Shown here: one piece after another, positions 47,101-60,972 of the stretch
How positions within the stretch are numbered: position 1 is the stretch's first letter
How the letters are laid out: every line of letters starts with the position of its first letter
From: Agelaius tricolor
Taxonomy: Eukaryota > Chordata > Aves > Passeriformes > Icteridae
Direction of reading: 5' to 3'
DNA length: 64,000 nucleotides
Assembly: GCA_023055355.1 (NCBI GenBank)
Contig: JALJCS010000002.1
Coordinates: 89,987,001-90,051,000, forward strand
Program-made: the position numbers and the translations under genes
The notes under the pieces: model-generated
The model's database searches: none
Seen by the model: only the letters and a program-made list of their open reading frames with translations
What the model was told of the DNA's origin: nothing

Positions 47101-47108
47101 CCCAAGGA
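41189..47108. other. Gene-free stretch
   Basis: AT-rich unique DNA with a (GTTT)6 run (43457-43480) and an AT-only region near 44105-44145. A minus-strand frame at 43229-43420 has some protein-like character but is not recognised. Confidence 0.5.
43457..43480. repeat. (GTTT)6 microsatellite
   Basis: Six GTTT units followed by a T-run. Confidence 0.93.
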
Positions 47109-47672
47109 GTCATAGAATCACAGAACAGCTTGGTTTGGAAGGGGCCTTAAGGGTCACTCAGTTCCAACCCCCCTGCCATGGGCAGGGACACCTTCCACTA
47201 TCCCAGGCTGCTCAGAGCTCCATCCAGCCTGGCCTGGAACACTTCCAGGGATGGGATGTCCACCCTTTATTTGAACAACCTGTTCCAGTGCTTCACTACC
47301 CTCACAGTAAATAATTTCTTCCCAATTTCTAATCTGAATTTACTATCTGGAAATTTGAAGCAATTTCCCCTTCTCCTGTAACTCCATACTCTTCTAAGAG
47401 ATTCCTCTCCATCTTATAGGTTCCTCCAGGTACTGCAAGGCTGCAATTAGGTCACCCAAAAGCCTTCTCTTTTCCTGGCTGAACAATCACAATTCTCTCA
47501 ACCTTTCCTCAAAGGAGAAGTGCTCCAACCCTCTAATCAGCTTGGTGGCTTCCCCTGCACTCAGTGCAAGAGGTGTCTGTTCTTTCTGTGCTGGGGCCCC
47601 AGAGCTGGATGAAGTACTCCAGTACTCACATAAGAGCAGAGTACTGGGGCACAATCACCTCCCTCATTTTAG
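47109..47672 (-). mobile_element. CR1 LINE 3' fragment, minus strand
   Basis: This is a textbook reverse-complement CR1 3' untranslated region. It starts GTCATAGAATCACAGAACAG and runs through CCCCCTGCCATGGGCAGGGA, AACACTTCCAGGGATGGGAT, TTCCTCAAAGGAGAAGTGCT and GGGGCCCCAGAGCTGGATGA. It fades after ATCACCTCCCTCATTTTAGA. It is long and relatively well preserved but contains no coding part. Confidence 0.96.
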
Positions 47673-50600
47673 AGATTAAGAGAATCTAGAAGTAAAGAGA
47701 TTGGCTTTCTCTCCTACGAGCTCCTATGTCTGAGACTGTTTCCAAGCATGTTGAACCTACTAAAACAATATATTGACTCAGATTTTTATAACTCACATGG
47801 GCTTCTTGAAGTAAAGAAATTGCTGGGGGATCCTTCCAGAGCAGAAACTGACCCTGAAATATGTCCTTCACTGTTTCAGTGTCCAGTCTGTGACTTCAAA
47901 TTAGATCAGATACAGAGCATGCCTGTGTCAGGAAAGGATCAAGCCAGCTCTGATTCCAAGTGTCACAAGCCCAAGGATGGTGAATGGCAGCAGTCATCAG
48001 GGAACAGTGCTGGCTAAGCTGAAAGACTGTGCACAAAGTCAAGTGCTCAAATTACATTGCTAATGTGAGGGTGAAAATCAGGTGAGGTTTTGTTTGTTTG
48101 TCTTCTAATATTTGCTGGAACAATTTAAGGCTGCCTAAGACGATGCTACACTGATGGAACTGAAACTCAAAAGATGGGAAAATCCTTGTTTTCAGTCACT
48201 GTGAACCACATTTGGACATTTTTTGATGGTGAGCCAGCAGGGGTTGTGAATGTTGTTTTCAGCAGAGCTCCTGCAGCACAAGGCTCCTTCCATGAGCATA
48301 CCACCTAGCAGCCAAAAATATGTTCCTATGTAAAAAAAAGATTGAAACTTCATGTGAGCAAGGAATCAGCATGTAGCAATTTACATTTTTATCAGTTAGG
48401 AGGTGTTTCATCCTTTAATTTATGCTGCATTAGGCCTGTATTATAAATACAGGCCCTTGTTTTGTATAGATAGCATTAGGCTGTGATACTGTTTAAAGAA
48501 GAAATTTCATCCTGTTTTTGAACTACAAAGCTAATCAGATTCCTTTTCAACTGATAAACTCAGTGTCATTTAATTTATCAGTTTCTTACATAAGAGGAAT
48601 AAAGAGATATTGAATGGCCACAAGATGAATACCCTTCCATTTATTTTTATTGCTTCTGAGATTGTTTTATTTTTCTTTTCACATATGGAACACGATCAAG
48701 AGAATTAGCCAGGGGAATCAAAGTATTATTATTGGTTAATATTGTTGCTATTTGTATAAAAGCAACACATAAAGGAACAAAATATTGCTAAGAACACTGT
48801 AGAGGACTTGCAATCTAACTAGGCAAAATGTACTCATCTTGGTTTAATTTGAACAAAGGACAAGTTGCTGAGGCACAGAACTGAACCTTAATGGGAGCTG
48901 GTTTATAACCTTTTCTTCTTCAGGAGAGATTTAATCACCTTCCCTCTGTCAAAACAAAGGAAATGTTGCAAATGATATTTAGCAAGAAATATGTGGGCTC
49001 TCAGCACCCACTACAATCCCTACCCAAATGATTAATCATCAGCCACTGATTCCTTAGATATTAATTTGCGTTTCTTCCCCCATATCTGGTTTTGTGTGAT
49101 GCATTAATGGATTCATCCCTTCTGCCTGTTGGTCCTTCAAAATAATCTTCAAGTATATGGCCAGGGTTAAGGAACACAATACAAAAAACAGCAAAACCTG
49201 TGCTGTATTTAACATACTTTACATTAACTTGACAAGAGCAAGAACTATACCATGGCCCCTTTGCACATATGGGATTTTTCTCTATGCTTTGGCTCTATAT
49301 TCAAGGACAGAGATTGACCTTCCTGAGATGGGAAATGACACAGGGCTGACATGGAATCAGTGTCAAAGCTCAAAAGTGTCAAAGCTCTGAGTTGTTAACC
49401 ACTAGTCAAGTGCTTTAACCTTATGTCCTACTTACACAGCTGATCTTATATATCTGGCAAAAGATGCAGTGTGTCAGCTGTAATAATAATCCTAAATACT
49501 TACTTCAGTCATGCTTAATGCTGCCAAACTGCTTCATAGCCTTAGGGCCATGATGTGATTTTTCTTGGGATTTGTCCATGTTTTTCTGCCCTGTAGACTA
49601 TGACCAAAGCATAAATGAGCTTGCATTCATGGTTATTTTTCCTGGGTTTAGGAGTGGCCTTGGTTTCTGAGCACATGGCTTTGGATATAATTTGAACCTT
49701 CAACCTACTTATGCTAAAGAGTCTTATCATCCTTAAAAGCTCACTACCCCTGAGAGGATAGGAATCTGTTATTTTTGTCTTTTAGGTGAGAAACCAAGCT
49801 ATAGAAAAAGAGAGAAGCAGATACCTAAAATTATTTTTTTTTTCCATCCTCACTGATTTCTGTAGGTATCTATGTGTTAAGTGTACATCAGTCCTTTGGC
49901 ATCTCTCAAGGAATTAATATGATTTTACTAATTTCATCTTTCAGGAATGAGATCTTCAGCTTAAATTCCCTGTACAGCCAGGAGAGAGAGAGAAGTACTC
50001 TTGAATTATTGGGTTTTTTCCCCCTATTCTAAGATTCCTATGATGTATTATCTAGGTTCCTAGACATGCTTCTATCTTTCCATTTACTATGGATATATTT
50101 TTCATGGCCATAATATTAGATATCCAATTTTAAATGGTCAGAGTTGTTTCAGATGCATTCTATGCTTAGTTACCATTTAAAATGTCTCTCAAAAAGCTGC
50201 CACAGGCTGTAGGATACAACTGAACACAGATGTCTTAGATCATGATAATTAGTCTAAAAACACAAGACCATTCTTATTTCTGAGGGAAGGCTTGCTGTGA
50301 CTATTTGTTATGCTTAAAGCCAAGATGATCATATACCTCACTGGAAGAGTACTGTTATGAATCATTAAGATATGATGCAGCTTTTTCTTGGAAGGAATAC
50401 AGATAATATTATGAAAGTACTTACAAAACATTAGTGTTTTGGAGATGAAACTACAGCTGTAATTAAATAAATAATTCACTCTTTGATACTACTAAGTAAC
50501 AATTGATATTTCATTCCTAAATTTTGCTGCTAAAAACAAGGGCTTAGCAGTTGGGTTTTGTTTTTTTTTTAGACATTTACACCAAAGAAAGGGTGAGGAA

Positions 50601-53600
50601 AAGGGTAGGAAAAAAGGAGAGAGAAGAGATGAATAAAATGAAAAATTATTTAAAACATTCAAAAAGAAATGTAAGTAACAGCTTGTGCTATTGCCTGGTT
50701 CTAGAGGTGGGGCAGGATTTATTATATCATTTATTGTGCTAAATGAGATAATAAATTGTGATGTTGTGATATTGAGGCCCTCTTCTGGGAAAATCAAACC
50801 CTTATTATTTATCTTTAGTCAGAAATACATTTTCATTTTCCATATATTTTTTATACTAACCAATATTAAACACACTCTGCTGTCATTCATAGGTACCTAC
50901 ACGAATCAAAAATTGATGAATGGTGATAGAACTTACAACCTGTTCTGAGTCCAGAAATGAGTATTCAGATGTTATGTTCTTGTCCCTTCCTGCCACTGCT
51001 CCCCTCAACATGGTCATGAGACGTGTATTGTTTTTATTTATTTATTTATTAATCTACCTACCTTTTGATCGTGTATTTATTTTTAACAGCCTCTTCCCTC
51101 CATCTTGCAAACACCAACAACTGACATTTTTAACTTCATCAAGACCAAGATATTCCCTATTAACCCATGCAATGCTGATTGGGAAGAGGAGGGAATAAAT
51201 ATGCCCTTACTCTTCAGTACATCAGCTTCAACAGAGACTGTAGGGTATTTCCCAAAGGGAAAAGAGCTGAGGGGGTTCTGATTCATCCTGTTGCTATAAA
51301 AAGATGGGACAAATCTTCTCTGTATACAGAAAATTGCTCTCTTATTATCTTTTGGATAACTGCTTACATATTTTCTTTCTTTTGCACTATGGGATCTAAA
51401 TTTTTACCAGAAGACAAATAATAAATTAGATCATTGGTGGGAGTTTGAAAGTCATTCAAAACACTCCTGTGAATGAGGGCAGTGTTCTAAGAGCTAATGG
51501 AAAACTGTCTGGGAATTTTTGCTTTAGAATATAATATACCTGCCCTTACTATCTAAAAATAGATATCTGATCTAAGTTAATAATTTATCTATAGTCAAAG
51601 GAGAGGAATACTCACTTCTGAGGAATGAGTCACCCTGTTCTAGGGCAGATAAATCATTCTGTATATGTTCTGCTTTTTTCTTCATTGAATATAATGAGAA
51701 CCCAAGAATATGTATTAGGTTATACCTTTAACTCACATATAATCAAAATTAAGGGAAATTAGTCCTGCATGAGATCAGATGGGACTAAAAGATCCTAAGC
51801 TATCTTTAGTTCTACAGCTTGTGTAGGACAATTCCCTTGTCTTTCACTTCATTAAATATGTAAGAATTTAATCTCCAGATACAAACTCATCTATGGCTGA
51901 ACTGTGAGGAACTTGGGAGCCACTGTGGATTTGAGACCTGGGCGGCTTCTTGGGTATCTTTTTTAGGCAGGGAACCTTATGGTCCCTGCAGTGTCAAGAT
52001 GAAAGAGATGCACTTTTAATCTGCAGCAACAATAGCAAGAAGTGATCATGAAATGATTTTTAGAGAATTAATTGATCTTCATGGAGCTGAAGATTTTGTG
52101 CATCAGTATGAATATTTTCTTCTCAGAGTAATACATTTGAAGTGTACACATTTGAAATACCTCCAAAATTATTGGCATTTGGATGAGTAATAACATGTTT
52201 CTTTCACTATACTTCATGCTAAATTGTCCTGAAAGTATTGGAGTCATCATTAACCCTAAAGACAGAAGACCAAGTTTACATGGAGAAAAAGAGTCTTGCA
52301 ATTTCCATATTTCTCACCTATGCAAAATGATCCAGTAAAAGACATTATCACCCAAGGGTTCCACCTCAGCAACAGAATCCAAACTCCTTACTAATGGTTT
52401 CTATTGAGAGTAGCATTTAAAACCCACTGGGGTCAATGAAAAGAATTTCAGGAGTTACACAAGTAATCTTTGCATTTATTGTGATGCTTCTGTGGTGCAG
52501 GAGATCTTCACTCAAAATGGCTTGTCAGAAAACCCTCAAATCTTTTCATGTCTGAGTATTGAAATCCAAGTGTGGTGAAATGCTCAGTCAGGATATACAG
52601 CCAGGCAGGACACAAGGGAGCAACATACCAAAAAGTTGATTCTCTTCAGCTGGAAGACAACCTAAAACAAAATGCAGAAGGCATAGCTGGGTTAAAACAT
52701 TTACCACCATGCAGAAGATCTGGTTCACCTTCCTTCTCTCCTGAGTGTAAAATAAAGGGATAGAATACGTATGGATTCTGAAATTTTGTGAGGTTTCCCA
52801 TGAGCAGGTCATGACCTTCTCTGCCTAAATAATTTTTCCCTGTGTCTAAACACATGAAAGTGCTTCAAGAGTGTCTTCTTGTTTTCAGCAGGAGCTGAAA
52901 TATGTGGGAAGGAGCCATTGAGCAGATGGTTTAGGCACCTAAACAGCCATGTGAGATGTTTCTGAGTATCCACATGCTTTTCCCATCATTTTTCACTAGC
53001 AGTGACATAATCCAGCCAACAAGTATTTCATCTTAGCAAACCATAGCATCTAGCACCCATTCCTTGGTATGTTTGTGCTAATAGGGATTAGTAGTCATCA
53101 GTCTAGGATGACACAATTCTCAGTGTGTAGAAGGAGAAGCAGAGATCTGCCTGGCTGCTCAGGCATGCCCAGAAACCAAAACAGGCATGGATTTCCCATT
53201 ACTTATGACTTCTGAGCCCCTGCTCTTGACATAGGCTGTGTGGCATGCTGTGACGAGATAACTTGATTTAATCATTTATTATAAATGACTAATGTGAGAC
53301 TCTTACTGTGAAGACAGAGAAGTGCTCTAAAAATCACATGTTTTCTGTAATACTTTGCCTAGTTTAAACTTTGGGATTTGCATTTTTAACATATCTAAGT
53401 GTGACCCTAATTCACTTCCATGGTACTTCAGGCTCTTGGAAGCCACTGATGAACTTGGATTTATTTCTTATATTTCTGTTTGTAGCTGCATTTTACCTAT
53501 TTGAGAAAAATATTTAGCTCCCAACTTTTTCAGTAAAACTCCAGAGATGCTCTGCCCTCTGGGTAGGTTGAGAGAAGGTTGGACTGAGGCTTTTTCAGGA

Positions 53601-56600
53601 CAGAGGGTGCATAAATCTGTACAGAATGACTCGAAACTGCCTGAGGTACCTGTCAGTGTGTTCTAGCAAAGGAGGATCTAATTACTGATGTCAGCTGGTC
53701 TCCAAAAAGCTTTGTATGTGGTCCATGAAGCAAGAAGGAGGGACCTGAAACTGCACCAAACACAGCAGATGATTCCTTTCATGTTTTCATATGCCAGGGC
53801 TTGGCAGCACTGTTAAAATGGAGAGACTGACAGAGGTTCCAATATAAAACTCATTTGCATAGGGATTCATCATGTTAAGTCTTTTAATTTGCCTCATACT
53901 CATATCTGGCACTTGGTAGTCCCCATCCTCTTTTCCCTTCCCCTGCTGAGGAGATTTTCCTAATTTAATTTAAATTTGCTTGACTGCTTTATTGGGGAAG
54001 GCTATTATATTATCATGCCAGCAGTTGACACAGTGAGGCTGTGTTACAATGCATCACCACTCTCAGGTGTCTGTACCTTCCTAAATTTACAGTTCTTTGA
54101 CATGAAATACTTGCTTTTGCACCAAAGTGATGCTTGGTGACTTTCTGTGGAAAAATATTGTCTTCTCCACAACTCAACTCCTTCCTTCTCACTTTGTGCT
54201 GGATGTAGACACCAATAGTACACAACAAAAAAATCCTCCATTATGGAAAAGCAAAAACTATTTAGGAAGTGTTTGAGTTCAATAAAGTTCTATAATTCAA
54301 CAGATTAAGCAGCAGTTGCATCACATCACTAAATTAAAGTGTTGGCCAAATAGAAAAGATGGGGCTGGAAATAGAAGGTGTCTTAAAACCAACTCTGTTG
54401 ATGAAGAAAATATGTGTTGACCTGCCCCTTAAGCATTCTGTGTACGGGAGAGTTTTAAAAACAGCCCTGAGTCTGTTGTTAATGACTGCCTGAGGACATT
54501 AAATCATGTTCTCCAGATCAAATTGTGAAATTGAAAGACAGTAATTGAAAGACAAATGTTCAAATGTTAATTGAGTACTTAAAAATAACACCTCAGCCTT
54601 GGAAATAAATTTTCTGGGGGAAAGAGGAAGAGAAGAACATAATTTCCAATTAAAAATAGGAGCTGAAAATCTGAAGATACCCAAACCTGGAAAATTGAAT
54701 TAAAACGTAAGAAGTAGACGATTATAATTAAATTTAATTTTAAAAAAAGAAAGCTGTCCTATGCAGTCTATGTTTTTTTATTGCTTGAACTGACCTTTAA
54801 GAAAATACTTTAGATTTCCTAACATTTAAAATTATGAGTTAAATCTATGGGAGCCAGAGCAATCCTCCACATGACTAAGGGAAGAGCCCACAGACACTGC
54901 CCTCTGCCAATACACCAGTGGGCATCCTGAACATTCATGCCACTTTATATCAACTCTGACACCACTGGTAGACACCCCAAAGTGAATTAAGGACAAGGTA
55001 GCAAGTTTAACTTGAAATTCATTTGCTTTTGTCAGTTCACATCAGATCCTTAATGTCATCTTCACAGACATTTCATGTTTAATATTAATGATCTCTGGAG
55101 TCTCATCCTGATGTATTCTGTGAGCTTCTTTGATAATTTAAGACTATTTCAGATACCAAAAAAACCCAAGGCATATTTACCAATGTAAGTATAAGGTTTG
55201 TTGAAGGTATCATTAGAACTTTATGTGGGCTCATCATCCCTGCATTATTGACATCAACATTTCATTTGAGGAAGGAGCTGCAATTAAAATAGGAAATGCA
55301 TTTGTTAAAAAAAATAAAAGAGATTACTTCTGATTTCCTGATGCTCAGGGTGTTCAGTTAGGAAATTGCAAGAGTGGATTTTCCTTTCCATTGGTTGCAT
55401 TTCTCCCATGGACTTTTACATAAAATTTGTAACTTTATGCCTTTGTGGTTGGTTGGTTTGTTTGTTTGTTATATATTGGGAAAGATAGAGACATCTTTAA
55501 TATCTATGATTATCTTATTCAAGCATTACTCTAACAGCTTCTGTCTGTCAGCTGTGGCTTGAAAACAACCTGTTTATTTTCTATTGGTAAATCTTTGTGG
55601 CAAAAGAACTGTGTTAAAATACTTTCATGTTTTTGATTGTAACCTGCCCAGAGAAGGAGTATTTGGACAGGGATTTGTAAGGCTTTCATAAATTAGCAAC
55701 CTCCAGAGAACCAAGCATGCACACATACATACATCCATGTTCAAAGTCTGTCTGTGTGTGAACAAATACACACACAGAGCTTCAACCACAAGGCCTGCAT
55801 CCCTTTAACAAGAATTTAAAGGGAAATTTACACATGGTAAATTTTACTATTAGCCCTCATTAATAGCAATTTGCAATAAATTTTCCAGTCTCAGATTAAG
55901 TGAAAAAGTCTTCATTGCTAAAAACTGAATTAAAATTAATTTAAATCTCTCAAGAGAAATTGGTGCTCTTGATAAACATGTTGTGGAGCATTTACTGTAA
56001 TGTGGATTTATTTCTTAATATCTTATTCTTTTTAGCTCCCAGTTTACAAGAACGTCCTCATATGTGGCTGTTAATTTATTTGAGTTTCAGCCAGTCCAAG
56101 AGAGAAAAAATTGAGTGGGAAAGGTGGTTGATACAAGAGAAACATAAGCTATAAGGGAAATAGGGAAATAAAGGAGTGACATGAACATAATTTGTCTCAA
56201 CTGGGTGTTTCACACCTATTGTAAGGTACTCTGTCTTCTCCCTGACCAAAGCAATAAAAGAGCACAAGCCAATGCACTTGCTTATCTCACTCCTGTCCAA
56301 TTCCCCAGCAGGTTGGGCTTTAAACTATTTTTGCAGCAGATTTCTGTTGCCACAATGAAAAATCTTGTCCTTGTTGTGTTTCTTCCAACAGGGATTGCAC
56401 CTGAGGGACTCCAACATTTTGCCATAAAACAAAATGACTTAATCTGATGTGTTTTTAATTAAACATGTCCAGTGATAAATCTGGAGCAGGCAAGGTCAGA
56501 GAAACTCCCATCTGTTTTGCAGCTCTGTCCACAGTACAATCTCCCAGTCAGGAAAATTCATTTTTCCACCTGCTGTCAGCTCCTTTTCGTGTAATTTTCT

Positions 56601-57005
56601 TGATTGTGTTGCAAATCTAAGGGAGCTGCTGACCTTTGCTGCCTTGGGGATGGGGAAGGGAATTTAACTGGTCATAGTTCTTCTCATGTTGCTGGCGGAT
56701 TGACTGATCAGGTGTACAAAGTATGACAAGAAAGAACCTGCCTAGCTTTGTCTCTCCAGGCAGAGAGATTTAGATACTGATAAACATGAGGAGATGGCAG
56801 CCTGGATTTCAACAGTTACTCAAGAATATCTCTAATCTGGGCTCAGTACCCTGTTGTGATATCAGCCACATCACAATGACATTCAAACTCCCTTGGCCAA
56901 AGGCAGAAATGCCTTTTCTGGAAAGGATTTGTTTTGAGCACCCACAGATGCTCCAGTTACTTCCTTAATTTGCATTGTGAACATTGTTTGATGGGAGTCT
57001 GGGTC
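47673..57005. other. Gene-free stretch
   Basis: About 9.3 kb in which I recognise no gene and no repeat family beyond short runs: TTTA units near 51035-51052 and GGTT/GTTT units near 55448-55470. Frames such as 47748-48017 (+) and 50492-50797 (-) have no recognisable domain. Confidence 0.5.
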
Positions 57006-57172
57006 ATGAAACCACAGAATAATTTAGGTCAGAAAAGCCCTCTAAGACCATTGAGTGCAGCCATTAACCCAGCATTGCCAAGCCCACCACTAAACCATGT
57101 TCCTAAGAACTGCATCCACAGTCTTTAAATGCCTCCAGGATTGCTGACTGAACCACTTCCTTGGCTCCTAGT
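57006..57172 (-). mobile_element. CR1 LINE 3' fragment, minus strand
   Basis: It starts CATGAAACCACAGAATAATT and continues with CATTAACCCAGCATTGCCAA, CCACCACTAAACCATGTTCC and GAACCACTTCCTTGGCTCC. This is the 3' end of a CR1 subfamily different in wording from the one at 47109-47672. It is short and moderately diverged. Confidence 0.88.
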
Positions 57173-57261
57173 AGGAGTTTCAATGATGATTAAGTGTCAA
57201 AATCCATGTCTGAAAATAAGGAGAATGATAAAAATATGTTTTATAAGTCTTTGTTAGGAGG

Positions 57262-57488
57262 TTTTTCTTTTTCCTTGAGCCTGAGGAAGAATTTTCCTGT
57301 GCAGGGGACCCAGTGCTCCAGCAGGTTGCCCAGAGAGGCTGTGGAGTCTCCCTTCCAGGAGGTGTTCAGGTACAATCTGGACACAATCCTGTTCCATGTG
57401 CTCTGGGATGACCCTGCCTGAGCAGGGAGGTCAGACCAGCTGACCCACTGTGGTCCCTTCCAACTTTACCTTTTCTGTGATTCTGTGT
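57262..57488 (+). mobile_element. CR1 LINE 3' fragment, plus strand
   Basis: CCAGCAGGTTGCCCAGAGAG, GCTGTGGAGTCTCCCTTCCA, CTGCCTGAGCAGGGAGGTCA and the terminus TTTTCTGTGATTCTGTG are in normal CR1 order. It sits about 90 bp from the minus-strand CR1 at 57006-57172. Confidence 0.94.
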
Positions 57489-60246
57489 TTTTTTATAATC
57501 CCTCCTTTGTCAGAGCAGTATCAAACTGATGAAAAAAAAAAATCCATCAATTTAAATTCAAGATTAGGAAAATGCATTGAAAAATAAAGTTTAATGTTTA
57601 GGGTGGAATTTTCTGGAGATCCTCTGAGGTCAATTTAACAATACAGATGATTTCAGTTATGCTTTTTCAGATAAGTCTGTGAGTACAGTGGAGGAATCTA
57701 GGAGAGGTGAAAGAGATGACGAAAACTATGGATAAAAGAGACTGAGTAAGTGTCATCTGTACTCAAAGTAATTAACAGTTGAGAGAAATTAATTAAACAT
57801 AAGTATATGAAGCTTTGAGAGTTAGATAATGAATAATAAAATTGTATGATGGAATTGGTAGGTTTCCTTTCAATTAATACATAAGCAAATATTAGAGGAT
57901 TCTTATATTAGTAACCCAAGTTTAACCACTTCATATTTCTTGATATCTGACACTTTTTTGTTTCTGAAATATAAATATTAAATGAACAATTGTAAAGTGA
58001 TAGATGTAAGAATACTGTCTTTAAAGTAAAAGAAAATGGTGATGATACTCATAAGTATAGAAGCCACAGAAAACTAAGAAGGGTGATTTCCTCACATGGA
58101 ATAATTTTTAATATTTTTATAACTAAGAATTATGAACTCAGACATCATCAGCAAGAGTATAAGAAAACAACACAAAACTACCAGATGAAAGAAATTGATT
58201 TTTTTTCACTAGTTCTGAGCCATCTTTCCTACAGGGCCATAATTTCTATTCCATTCCAAGAAACATTCACAACTGAATCAGAATCAGCCATTTATTCCTT
58301 TATTTTTCTTTGTACCAGCCAAAGACTACTTGTGTTAAGACAATGTCAGTTGAAAAATATTTAAGTTGAATTCAAGGTTTGTTAACTAAATTGAAAGAAT
58401 CATAACTAACAAGAGATAAAAGTCTTACAAGGTTTGGGAGAACTTACTTCATCTCAATTGTGTAAGGAGACGATGACTTTAAGTCAAGAATAGATGTGGT
58501 TATGTTACATTTGAAAAAGAGGCTTGAAAATGAGCAGACAGTAAATATCCAGAGGGAAAGAAAAGATAGAGGGATCAAGAAGAATGTCAAAATTCTACAA
58601 AGGAAGATCATGTATGGTGTATAGAAAAATAAGGAAAAAGATAATTCAAATAGAAGAAAAAATTTCTAAGCACATGTGGAGATTCAGACTGGAAATGTTG
58701 CAAGTCCAGAGGGGGCAGAAGAAGCTTTTGTGGGTAGAGAATTTTAAAATCTTTGTGTACATGTGTCTATGTGTACAGGTGTATTTGGAACATTTACATG
58801 TTTAAGCATGCATAACTTTTGTATCAACCCTGATGTGGATCAGTGAGGGTATCCAGGGTGAGAAGGCTGCCTTATCATTACAATATTTAATATAAACAGT
58901 GGACTGACAGATTTTTTCAGGAGAATTAAAGGTTCCAATCACCTTAAAATAGCTTGGAAACAAAATAAAAATAGAAGGCTATAAAATGCTTAATTATTTT
59001 CAATGTGCTCTGGGTGTTTCCAAGCACCCAACACCCCAAAATCTGAGTTTTATTGTAGAGAATAGACAGCACTGCATATAATGAAAGTGTGACTAAACAG
59101 AGTCCATCATAAGAACTCAGGGACAAGTGAGTCAGTAACTGGGACAGTGATTGTGCCTATTGAAGTCATAATTTACCATCTCTGGGAGCAGAAATGCCTT
59201 TAGAGAAAAAGAAAAAACAACAAAATCTCTACCACAGGATGCTTGATGGTTATCATATCTGCAAAGTACACACCAGTGTTCTACTATCCATTAGTTTAGA
59301 TTTTGGGTAGAAGAAAACTGATTATGCCCCCACATGAAGACTTAGTCCAAAGCAGAAGAAAAGTGAGTGAAGAAAAAAGTTTGATTTGATCATCTATTGG
59401 TAGAGGAGCTCTAGGGGTTCAAAATCTTGGTTCTACCCCAAATTTAACTGCACATAGAAAAGTTTCAGCAGGAGATAGCATCGGTTTTGTACATCAGTGC
59501 AGGAAATTCAAATTGAAGATGGCTAATGAAGAATACTTAAGAAACCTCTTTCACTTCTGCTTTTTTAAAAGGTCTCTTTGTTGGTTAAATGAAACGTGCT
59601 CTTTTCTCAGCCCTCACAGCTGTGAGGTTCATAAAGCAATCACAACAAACAAAGGATGAATTGGTTTTCATGAAAGGTGAGAAGGGTTTTTATACTCCAA
59701 TTAGCTCTCCCTAAGAGGATAGTGGTCCTCAACAGAGGATAATACAAATACTAGCATCAGCTGGTGCAGCTAAATTTACAATTACTCTGATAGCAGTTCA
59801 GGATATTATTGTGAAATGCAGTTGTCTTTGGACAGGAATTACAATCTTTAAAAGTTTTTATCTGATAGAGATTATAAAATATGAAATTATGATGTAGAAG
59901 GAATGTTATTGAAAAAATACTGTGGGAGAGGAATTTTAGTTGGTCTTTATATCATATTTCCTTCATTTAAAGGAAAATAAGAAAATTTGTCTCACTGCTT
60001 AACATTTAAGAAATACGAATGTGAGAGAATAAACGCAGATGCACAGAAATAATCACATTAAAAAAATCTTACTAGCAGCATCAGCTTTAACTACTATGTA
60101 GTCCCTTCTGTTACAGCCATCTAAGTCATATATTTTTTTGAAGTCATACAGTTATTTTTAAGTTTGTCTCCTTTTAAGAGCAATATATGCCTCTCAGGTC
60201 AGGTAGATTACTTGATACCACAGGGAAGCTTTCTGCTAAAACAGAT

Positions 60247-60268
60247 TCTCTCTCTCTCTCTCTCTCTC
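60247..60268. repeat. (TC)11 microsatellite
   Basis: Eleven TC units, uninterrupted, followed by a short C run. Confidence 0.95.
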
Positions 60269-60950
60269 CCCCTGTTCCAGAGAAGAATGATACACTTCAT
60301 TTGAGGTTTCTTTGTTGATCCATACAGGTTAAATACTTTTTAATTCCCAAGTTGTCAGCCCCAAGTCAGTGCTGAGAGGAGAACTCATAAATGCGGTGCT
60401 CTGGAGGCAAGACACACAAAAAGTTTTTCAGTTAAATGATGGTACTCTCACCTTCTGATTAAATTCACTTAAGAAATACTTAGTGAAAAGCATCTCCAGC
60501 CATAACTATCTTGTAAAAACAAGGCATCAAGAGCTAAGTGTCAGACTGCCAGAGCTCAGTCCACTGCAACTTGCCAATGTATTCTGTGAGATATTACCCA
60601 AACACTCAGGGATTTAGTCATAACCCTTGTCTGACAGTGGAAAGGAGAGCACCACTGAACATTTGCTCAAGCTAATCTTTATCTTCCCACTGGCTATAAA
60701 GATTTACTAAAAGTAGAACTATAAAGCTGAAGAGGAAGGTGCTGTTTAATTAGTGTCTTTGCTATCATTCTTACTGTAGTGCACGACTGATATCCTTTAG
60801 GCTAGAGCTTAAATTCTGCACAAATAGGTCACCAAAAAGTGCTGAGATAGTGTTTTGGTCTGCAACAGCTTCAAAGATTGTTGCTAATAAAATAATAATA
60901 ATGCAGAGTAATTAAGGCAAGTCAGGTATTTGTATTTCATTTGCAACATA

Positions 60951-60972
60951 CACGCACACACACACACACACA
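60951..60972. repeat. (CA)n microsatellite
   Basis: A CA dinucleotide run with one G interruption in the second unit. Confidence 0.93.

Noticed and set aside
47748..48017. 89-codon frame with a C-x-x-C pair
   Set aside because: A single CxxC pair is not enough for a zinc-binding domain, and nothing around it supports a gene.
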